Shown: positions 5,979 through 11,004 of the stretch, piece after piece
Layout of the letters: each line of letters opens with the position of its first letter
How positions within the stretch are numbered: position 1 is the stretch's first letter
Assembly (NCBI GenBank): GCA_016194725.1
Contig: JACQAW010000168.1
Coordinates: forward strand, 1-11,004
From: Deltaproteobacteria bacterium
GTDB taxonomy: Bacteria; Bdellovibrionota; UBA1018; UBA923
Length of the DNA stretch: 11,004 bases
Direction: 5' to 3'
Made by a program: the position numbers and the translations under genes
The notes under the pieces: model-generated
Database searches by the model: none
What the model was told of the DNA's origin: nothing
What the model saw: the letters and a program-made list of their open reading frames with translations, nothing else

Positions 5979-7501
5979 ACACCTCAAAGCTGGTTCCCGT
6001 AAAAGGCGTATCCAAAAGCCCCGTCAAGACCGAGCTCGCGACTTTCGCAGCTGGCTGCTTCTGGGGCGTGGAGCACGAGTTCAGAAAAGAAAAAGGCGTG
6101 CTGGCCACCGCCGTCGGCTATATGGGCGGGCGTACCGAGAACCCGACCTACAAGCAGGTCTGCTACGAAGACACGGGGCACGCGGAAGTGGTGCAGCTAG
6201 AGTTTGATCCCGATACAGTCACTTACACTCAGCTGCTCGATCTGTTCTGGAACCTGCACGACCCCACGACCCTCAACCGCCAGGGCCCCGACGTGGGTGA
6301 CCAGTATCGTTCGGCGGTTTTTTTCCATTCGCCCGCCCAGCGCGAGGCCGCGGCGGCCGTGCGCGATCGGCTTCAAGCTTCGGGCGAAATCAAAGGCCGG
6401 ATCGTTACCGAAATCACCGCGGCGCCCGTATTTTACAAAGCCGAGGAATACCACCCTGCCGGCGCCGACGAGCTGCTCTTGAGCCGTGCCCAGCTGGCGC
6501 AGCAGGGCTTTGGGCCCGTCGCGAATCAAATGGCCCTTGCGCCCTCGGCACCCGATTACGCCGCGCACTCCCTGCCCTGGCCCGTGCCGTTTGAAGACGC
6601 GCATCACACGATTGGCAACGTCATGACCCAGTTTCAGGATTACGGCGGCGGCGCTTACTACCACGGCGGAGACGACCTGCGCGTGCAGGATCTCGAGTGG
6701 GTTACCGCGCCCATTACCGGCAAGCTCGAAGCCGGCCACTACGGTTACAACACCAACGCCGACGGCTCCAATACCAAGTTCTGGAAAGCCTGGCCACAGA
6801 CCGGCGACCACATGTACTTTGAGGTCGCGCTGATCGACGAACAAGGCTACCGCTTCGAGCTGCACCATATCGACCGCGATTCACTGCCAGCCGAAATAGT
6901 TGCCGCGCTGAACGCGGGTGGCGGCACGATTGCCAAGGGCACGCGCCTGGGCCGAGTGGTGCACTGGCCGAACTCGGACACCGACGACACGATCTACAAC
7001 CACACCCATTACAACATCGTAGCGCCCGACGGCATTCACCTGAACCCGGAACATTATTCGGCGCTCATTGGCGATAACCTGCCTCCCGATGTCTCGCAGA
7101 TTTACGCGGTCGGCGCCGATGGCCGGGCAACCGAGTTCGGCGATGGCCGCCTGAGCAACCGCCCCGATGAGGTGGTCGTCGTAGCCAGCGACAAGCTGGG
7201 CGAAAACATCTACACCCACACGCCGGCCTATTCACGTGTCGTTTTTGAAAACGGAGCCGAACAGGTTTGGGATTTTCGCGAACGTCTGGCCACTGCCGAC
7301 GGCAAATTTCCGCCTATTTGGGAATTTCTGCGCGAAAGCCTCACTACCCCCTCCGGCGAAGTGCTGCGCACCCAAGGCGACTACTCCAGTCGCAGCTTTT
7401 TGCTGCGCCTGCGGCTGCCCAAAGACGCCCATGGCAAATTTCGCGTCGAAATCGGCGATGCCACCGGCAATGTCACCGTACGCAACGGCGAAGTGCTGTA
7501 A
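5972..7501 (+). CDS. Fusion of methionine sulfoxide reductase A, M23-like domain and beta-rich tail
   Basis: The protein has 509 residues. Residues about 20-165 are MsrA: the catalytic Cys29 lies in GCFWG, with DTGHAEVVQLEFDP (67-80), GDQYRSAVFF (109-118) and AEEYH (157-161). MsrA reduces methionine-S-sulfoxide and repairs oxidised proteins. Residues about 205-378 look like an M23 (LytM-type) metallopeptidase domain, with HGGDD (231-235, fitting HxGxD), VTAPITGKLEAG, KGTRLG and HTH (344-346, fitting HxH) before a proline near 359. The M23 zinc ligands therefore seem present. Residues about 380-509 are predicted beta strands, perhaps Ig-like. The only other cysteine is C64, so the usual C-terminal resolving cysteines of MsrA are absent. 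No signal peptide is visible, which is odd for an envelope hydrolase. I chose ATG 5972. A TTG at 5951 would add seven residues and has no better ribosome binding site. TTGAGA at 5866-5871, with TTTTAT 18 nt later, is a possible weak promoter. Confidence 0.88.
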   Translation: MTNTSKLVPVKGVSKSPVKTELATFAAGCFWGVEHEFRKEKGVLATAVGYMGGRTENPTYKQVCYEDTGHAEVVQLEFDPDTVTYTQLLDLFWNLHDPTTLNRQGPDVGDQYRSAVFFHSPAQREAAAAVRDRLQASGEIKGRIVTEITAAPVFYKAEEYHPAGADELLLSRAQLAQQGFGPVANQMALAPSAPDYAAHSLPWPVPFEDAHHTIGNVMTQFQDYGGGAYYHGGDDLRVQDLEWVTAPITGKLEAGHYGYNTNADGSNTKFWKAWPQTGDHMYFEVALIDEQGYRFELHHIDRDSLPAEIVAALNAGGGTIAKGTRLGRVVHWPNSDTDDTIYNHTHYNIVAPDGIHLNPEHYSALIGDNLPPDVSQIYAVGADGRATEFGDGRLSNRPDEVVVVASDKLGENIYTHTPAYSRVVFENGAEQVWDFRERLATADGKFPPIWEFLRESLTTPSGEVLRTQGDYSSRSFLLRLRLPKDAHGKFRVEIGDATGNVTVRNGEVL

Positions 7502-7504
7502 CGG

Positions 7505-7714
7505 TTAAGCCGACTGCCGCGTCTGTTCGAGTGGCTGCTCTTCTTTCAGCGTTGCGCGAATTTTATCGCGCAGCTCGGACGTATTGGCATGACCATGCAC
7601 CGAGGCCGCGTGTTCGCCGGCCGCACGCACCACTTCATCTTCCTCACCGGATATCGTCAGCGTACAGTTCATTTTGCTGGGAAAATCACGGCAATCAGCG
7701 ACTTTGCGCGCCAT
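7505..7714 (-). CDS. DUF1059 family small protein
   Basis: This 69-residue protein begins MARKVADCRDFPS and continues with NCTLTISGEEDEVV and AAGEHAASVHGH, which I recognise as the DUF1059 family of small bacterial proteins. The biochemical role is not established. The conserved cysteines (C8, C17) and the histidines around VHGH could bind a metal or sense redox state, but that is inference. The start is firm: AGGAGG (7728-7723) lies eight bases before the ATG. It is almost back to back with the MsrA-M23 stop codon, three bases away and convergent, and it is divergent from the lipoprotein gene across 61 nt. The ribosome binding site lies inside a potential hairpin (7721-7741). Confidence 0.88.
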   Translation of the reverse strand: MARKVADCRDFPSKMNCTLTISGEEDEVVRAAGEHAASVHGHANTSELRDKIRATLKEEQPLEQTRQSA

Positions 7715-7720
7715 AGATCA

Positions 7721-7741
7721 ACCCTCCTCGCAAAAGAGGGT
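7721..7741 (-). promoter_or_regulatory. Hairpin covering the ribosome binding site of the DUF1059 gene
   Basis: In the minus-strand transcript, ACCCTC (7741-7736) can pair perfectly with GAGGGT (7726-7721) around a 9-nt loop. Alternatively CCTC can pair with GAGG at 7729-7726. Both pairings cover part of the AGGAGG ribosome binding site (7728-7723). The stem could limit translation until melted by heat, a protein or an RNA. CT-rich tracts pair easily with such sites by chance. Confidence 0.4.
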
Positions 7742-7761
7742 GCATCCGCCACGCCAGAACG

Positions 7762-7767
7762 TATAAT
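7762..7767 (+). promoter_or_regulatory. Consensus -10 box TATAAT just before the lipoprotein gene
   Basis: A perfect TATAAT ends eight bases before the ATG at 7776. There is no good -35 box and no TG extension upstream. If used, transcription would start at about the ATG and give a nearly leaderless mRNA, excluding the GGAG at 7769-7772. It may instead be a chance AT-rich spacer, with the true promoter further upstream. Confidence 0.35.
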
Positions 7768-7775
7768 CGGAGAAT

Positions 7776-8855
7776 ATGAGAAAAACATTTCCAGCGACCA
7801 TGCCTGCCGGGTTGTTGGCCGCTTTGGTCTTGCTCACGGGTTGCGCCACCACTTCCCCAATCGCCACTCGCGAAGCACTGAACCAGCACGTCGTGCGCAG
7901 CGACAGCTACTATCAGCGCTACGCGACCAGCCGTCTGGAAGACCGCGTCTACCCCGCGACGCAGGAGCTTATTGATTACCTATTGAAGGACAATGCCGCC
8001 GAAGGCTTTCCCAACAAACCCGAAAGCGCGGCCCTGGCTCCAGAGGTCGTTGCCGACATTCACGCGGCCATAGTCGGCCTGCCGCCAGCGATTCAGGCCA
8101 TGATAACGGCAAAAGTAGCCGGCATTTTTGTCGTAAAGGACTTGGGTGGTTCGGCCTACACCGACATCGTTTATTCCAGCGATGCCGCCCGCAAGCCGCT
8201 CAAAGGAGTGGTGATTCTGGACATCTCGGCACTCAACCGCAAAGCCAACGAGTGGCTGACCTGGAAAGAAAGCTCCCCGTTCAAGCCCGAGGCGCCCTAT
8301 TCCCTGCAGGCACGGCTGGAACAGCCCGATCTGGATACACGCAGTTCGGCCATTCAATTTATATTGCTGCACGAGTTCGCCCACGCCCTCTCGATTGGTG
8401 AAAACGCGACTCCCTTGTGGGGACTGAACCCCACCGAGGTCGCCGACCCCGCGAAGTTCCCGTTCTTCAGCCAGTCGTGGCAGGTTCAACTGCCAGTGGC
8501 GCCAGCCAGCCGTGGCAAATATGTCAGCAGATTTGACAAGCAGATGCCGCTAAGGGCCAAGGTACTCTATTACCTGCCGCTCAAAACAACCTTGCTCGCT
8601 GGCCAGAGCGTGGAAATTTACGAAAAGCTGGCGCAAACGAACTTTCTGACACTCTACGGCGCCACGAACCCGTTCGACGACTTTGCCGAGGCTTTCGCAA
8701 CGTATGTGCATGGCGTGCTGCTCAAACGGCCTTATCGAATCACGATCACGAAAGCCGGAAAAACGCTGCTCACGTTCACGCCGTGCTGGAACGACAGGCG
8801 TTGCCGATCCAAGCGCGAAGCGCTGGAGCGATTCATCGCCCGCGCGGCGAGATGA
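7776..8855 (+). CDS. Lipoprotein with zinc-metalloprotease HExxH motif
   Basis: The protein has 359 residues. It has a lipoprotein signal peptide: MRK, a hydrophobic core, then the lipobox LLTGC with C23 as the lipidated residue. C23 is followed by Ala and Thr, not Asp at +2, which favours the outer membrane under the E. coli rule. HEFAH (199-203) is a zincin HExxH motif, and E305 in FDDFAEAFATY could be the third zinc ligand, as in gluzincin-like proteases. The substrate is unknown. Residues 24-190 are a folded domain I do not recognise. Two cysteines near the end (337, 343) may form a disulfide. GGAG lies three bases before the ATG. The 3' end overlaps the convergent cysteine protease gene by 23 nt. 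The motif could be degenerate or structural, so peptidase activity is inferred, not shown. Confidence 0.82.
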   Translation: MRKTFPATMPAGLLAALVLLTGCATTSPIATREALNQHVVRSDSYYQRYATSRLEDRVYPATQELIDYLLKDNAAEGFPNKPESAALAPEVVADIHAAIVGLPPAIQAMITAKVAGIFVVKDLGGSAYTDIVYSSDAARKPLKGVVILDISALNRKANEWLTWKESSPFKPEAPYSLQARLEQPDLDTRSSAIQFILLHEFAHALSIGENATPLWGLNPTEVADPAKFPFFSQSWQVQLPVAPASRGKYVSRFDKQMPLRAKVLYYLPLKTTLLAGQSVEIYEKLAQTNFLTLYGATNPFDDFAEAFATYVHGVLLKRPYRITITKAGKTLLTFTPCWNDRRCRSKREALERFIARAAR

Positions 8856-9579
8856 CGAATATCGCGCCCTCGCCAATCGTGCGCTTGAAGTCGCGTGCGA
8901 TGACGTAGCTCCAGATATCTTTGCTGTCGTTGTGATTCGGGTCGTACACGGTCAGGTCGGCACGGTGGTCGCCGTTCCAAAGCGTGCTGACCCGCATTCC
9001 CGTGACCAGTACCACGTGCCACGCCACCGCCAGCAGCGGGGTCTTTCCGGCGTCGAGCTCGTCGCGTATTTTAATAACCGCCTTCATGTTCCGCAGCTGG
9101 GTCTTAGCGGTGGCCCCCCGGTGAAAGGCCCAGACTTTTCCCAGCAGCGGCGAAATCGCGATTGCCGCATTGACGTAAGTGGCCTTCCATTCGAGCATCG
9201 CACGGTTGCTCGCGCAGAACTCTTGAAGATTGCAGTAGCCGTCAATCCCTACCTGCTCCGAACGGCCCCGGGCGTGCAGCTTCATGATCCGGTCGAGTTT
9301 GACCTTGGCCTGCGCCCGGCTGATGCGCTGGCCCTGGCAGTTGAAGCTCGCGTTATATTTGAACGCCCGCGCCACGGAAACGATTCCCTGGCAAATGCCA
9401 TGTTTGGCGCCGATTTGCTTGAGCGGCCAGGGGCCGGCGTGTGGGTCATAGTTCTTGAAACAAAGCGCCTCGGTCGCGACGTCAAAAGGCAGCTGAACGT
9501 TGTAATTACCCAAGTCTCCAATAGACCCGCCCGCGAACGCGGTCGAGGCAAAAAACAAGGCCACCCAGAAGCTCATCAT
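8833..9579 (-). CDS. Secreted papain/C39-like cysteine protease (putative)
   Basis: The protein has 248 residues from ATG 9579. A GTG at 9582 and a second ATG at 9576 are alternative starts. AGAGGT lies nine bases before ATG 9579. The short hydrophobic N-terminus ending AFA|GG (about residue 16) is a Sec signal peptide. C63 in KHGICQGIV sits at the start of a helix, as the nucleophile does in papain-fold enzymes. H188 in AWHVVLVTGM and D213 or N215 in VYDPN follow the usual Cys-His-Asp order, the latter typical of C39-like proteases. Four other cysteines (40, 81, 116, 122) may form disulfides outside the cytoplasm. It is probably the last gene of an operon with the M50 protease and PilZ genes, 33 nt after the M50 stop. 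Its 3' end overlaps the convergent lipoprotein gene. The fold assignment is from motifs only. Confidence 0.7.
   Translation of the reverse strand: MMSFWVALFFASTAFAGGSIGDLGNYNVQLPFDVATEALCFKNYDPHAGPWPLKQIGAKHGICQGIVSVARAFKYNASFNCQGQRISRAQAKVKLDRIMKLHARGRSEQVGIDGYCNLQEFCASNRAMLEWKATYVNAAIAISPLLGKVWAFHRGATAKTQLRNMKAVIKIRDELDAGKTPLLAVAWHVVLVTGMRVSTLWNGDHRADLTVYDPNHNDSKDIWSYVIARDFKRTIGEGAIFVISPRGR
8836..8850. repeat. GC-rich inverted repeat inside the overlapping 3' ends
   Basis: TCGCC (8836-8840) and GGCGA (8846-8850) are perfect 5-bp arms around a 5-nt CGCGC loop. They lie in the 23-nt overlap where the lipoprotein gene and the cysteine protease gene both end. A hairpin here could mark both transcripts' ends. 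There is no T-run on either side, so it is not a canonical terminator. Confidence 0.3.
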
Positions 9580-9612
9580 CACGCCAATACCTCTGGCAAG
9601 ACACCTAGCGGA

Positions 9613-10485
9613 CTATTCCACGATAGGCAAGCTTGCGCCGTGGCGATAGGGCTGAAAATAATGAACCAGAAAAATCAGCAGCGCGGCCAGGCCAAAGTAC
9701 ACCAGGGTGGCGGTCAGCGACTCGAAGTCGTTGGCTGGCACGGGCGCTGTTGGCACCCCTTCACCCAGCGACTGCGCAGCCACTGCCTTTTCAGACCGGC
9801 GAGCTTTTCCAATCTTTAAAAACAGCTGCACAAGCCCCAGCAGCAGCACGATCATCGCAATGGGCTGCGGCGTCCAGTACAGGTGGGTGATGGCATACGC
9901 CACGCCCCCAGCCAGCAGCAGCCACCCCGCGACCCACTGACCAAGCGCAATGGGCGCAGACATGCGCCCGCCATCCAGAAAACCGATGGGCATGAGGTTG
10001 AAGAGATTCAAAATAAACGCGGAATAAGCCAAAGCAAAAAACAGCTGTGAGAACACCCCGGGCAAAACAGCCGACAGCCCCAGGCATACCACCGCGCCGG
10101 CGGTACCGGCCAGCGGCCCGCCCGCCCCGATGACGAAGTTCTGATAGGTCGACTTGGGCCTGTCTTTGAGCGCGATGAACGCGCCAATGAAAGGAATAAA
10201 AACAGGCGCACCCACCGCAAGACCCAGGCGTCGCGCGGCATAACCATGTCCCAGCTCGTGCACCAGAATGAGCAACACAAAACCCACCGAGTAAGGCCAG
10301 CCCAAGCGAACGGAATAGGCCCACATCATGAGCAGCATGCTCCAAAACGTCGCCCCCATCTTCAAAAACTTGAAGGCACCGAAGATGACCCACTTGAACT
10401 TCGAAATCAAAATCAGAGCAGCGCCCACAATGCCAAAACGCCCGCCACGTTTCTTCGGCTGATTCTGAGGCTCAGTCCCACTCAC
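9613..10485 (-). CDS. M50 family intramembrane metalloprotease (site-2 protease type)
   Basis: The protein has 290 residues. The zinc site HELGH (76-80) lies in a hydrophobic segment, and the second motif NLMPIGFLDGGR (163-174) supplies the Asp ligand (D171), with GPLAG at 123-127. These define the site-2 protease/SpoIVFB-like M50 family, which cuts membrane proteins such as anti-sigma factors within the bilayer. About six membrane segments are visible, including a C-terminal one (about 262-278). There is no PDZ domain, unlike RseP. A basic cytoplasmic N-terminus (KKRGGR) is followed by a hydrophobic hairpin at 17-60. The start is GTG at 10485, which overlaps the PilZ stop in a GTGA arrangement, so translation is probably coupled. 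The substrate is unknown. No sigma or anti-sigma factor lies in the window. Confidence 0.92.
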   Translation of the reverse strand: MSGTEPQNQPKKRGGRFGIVGAALILISKFKWVIFGAFKFLKMGATFWSMLLMMWAYSVRLGWPYSVGFVLLILVHELGHGYAARRLGLAVGAPVFIPFIGAFIALKDRPKSTYQNFVIGAGGPLAGTAGAVVCLGLSAVLPGVFSQLFFALAYSAFILNLFNLMPIGFLDGGRMSAPIALGQWVAGWLLLAGGVAYAITHLYWTPQPIAMIVLLLGLVQLFLKIGKARRSEKAVAAQSLGEGVPTAPVPANDFESLTATLVYFGLAALLIFLVHYFQPYRHGASLPIVE

Positions 10486-11004
10486 GAGCTTCCCAGCTCA
10501 TCGGGCGTCGGCATTTCAGAAGCGACCAGACCAATGAGCTGCAAAAGCTTGCGCTCCTGCGCGGGGTCGATGGACTTGAACTGCACGCCAAAGCCCGGAT
10601 AGTGCGACGTCGAGCGCCCCCACGGCACGCACCACCGCACCACGGCTTCGATCCACGCCTCGCCGCCCAGCTCCTGCACCTGAATGCGCAGCTGGGTTCC
10701 TTGCGGCGGTGACACGCCGGCGATGACGAACATTCCGTCCTGGGACATATCGACGGTATTGGTGAGAAAATCCTCTTTGCCGAAGAACTCGTGGCGCACG
10801 CGCAGGTTGAACAGCGTCTTCTTGCGGGGAAAGCGCCGAATCTGGCGCTGCAGCTTTTGCGACTTCAATCTTTCGGCGACATACGTAAAAAGCTGCGCGC
10901 CCACCAGGGCCTCGGTTTCGACTGACGCCATGATCTGCGCCGTTTGCGGATCAAGCCGCATCTTGGCCACGGGCAGCGAGTCGGTAAGGTCGTTGATCAG
11001 CACC
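10482..11004 (-). CDS. PilZ domain protein, probable c-di-GMP receptor (5' end outside window)
   Basis: The reading frame is open to the window edge. The in-frame GTG at 11003 is not necessarily the start, so the N-terminus is probably missing. Counting from that GTG, a helical stretch (about 17-55) leads into a PilZ domain (about 56-165) with both c-di-GMP binding motifs: RRFPR (56-60, RxxxR) and DMSQDG (85-90, DxSxxG). The domain ends in GFGVQFKSID, typical of PilZ. PilZ proteins bind c-di-GMP and change partner activity, often in motility, secretion or envelope processes. The stop TGA overlaps the GTG of the M50 protease gene, so the two products are made together and may be functionally linked. 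The diguanylate cyclase at 4943-5923 is a possible source of the ligand. Confidence 0.9.
   Translation of the reverse strand, partial: VLINDLTDSLPVAKMRLDPQTAQIMASVETEALVGAQLFTYVAERLKSQKLQRQIRRFPRKKTLFNLRVRHEFFGKEDFLTNTVDMSQDGMFVIAGVSPPQGTQLRIQVQELGGEAWIEAVVRWCVPWGRSTSHYPGFGVQFKSIDPAQERKLLQLIGLVASEMPTPDELGSS

Noticed and set aside
6197..6868. Open minus-strand frame opposite the MsrA-M23 gene.
   Set aside because: There are no domain features. The plus strand carries the MsrA and M23 motifs throughout.
7499..7507. TAACGGTTA palindrome between the MsrA-M23 and DUF1059 genes.
   Set aside because: It is simply two convergent TAA stop codons around three bases. There is no stem long enough to be a terminator.
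8683..9819. 378-codon open frame on the plus strand opposite the cysteine protease and M50 genes.
   Set aside because: It is antisense to two genes with clear signal peptide, HELGH and catalytic motifs. Its own product has no coherent domain or hydrophobic pattern.

Overview
The window is GC-rich, gene-dense bacterial DNA with eleven protein genes, two of them cut by the window edges. I see no tRNA, rRNA, insertion sequence, CRISPR array or phage gene. Signal peptides, a lipobox, PilZ and REC-GGDEF signalling proteins point to a free-living Gram-negative bacterium. The zinc deaminase at 4069-4923 looks like the Bd3614-type family first described in Bdellovibrio, so a Bdellovibrionota or other delta-proteobacterial-type relative is a reasonable but unproven guess.

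Layout, left to right. 1-445 (+) is the 3' end of an unrecognised gene. 529-2817 (-) is a large multi-pass membrane protein ending in a class III nucleotide cyclase domain that has lost two catalytic residues. Divergent from it, 3067-4038 (+) is a secreted cysteine-rich protein of unknown function, followed after 30 nt and in the same reading frame by the deaminase (4069-4923, +). 4943-5923 (-) is a REC-GGDEF response regulator, a probable diguanylate cyclase. It shares a 48-nt divergent promoter region with 5972-7501 (+), an unusual protein that fuses a methionine sulfoxide reductase A domain to an M23-type (LytM-like) domain and a beta-rich tail. 7505-7714 (-) is a DUF1059 small protein whose ribosome binding site can fold into a hairpin. 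Divergent from it, 7776-8855 (+) is a lipoprotein with a zinc-protease HExxH motif. The right end is a probable minus-strand operon: PilZ protein (10482-11004, partial), M50 site-2-type intramembrane protease (9613-10485, GTGA start/stop overlap) and a secreted papain/C39-like cysteine protease (8833-9579).

Two themes recur. One is second-messenger signalling: a cyclase-like protein, a c-di-GMP synthase and a c-di-GMP receptor. The other is cell-envelope hydrolysis: an M23-like domain, a lipoprotein zincin, a membrane protease and a secreted cysteine protease. The most unusual items are the MsrA-M23 fusion, the deaminase with its secreted partner, the PilZ-M50-cysteine protease operon and the degenerate membrane cyclase. 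Neighbouring genes mostly alternate strands, so apart from the two short co-directional groups each gene probably has its own promoter.
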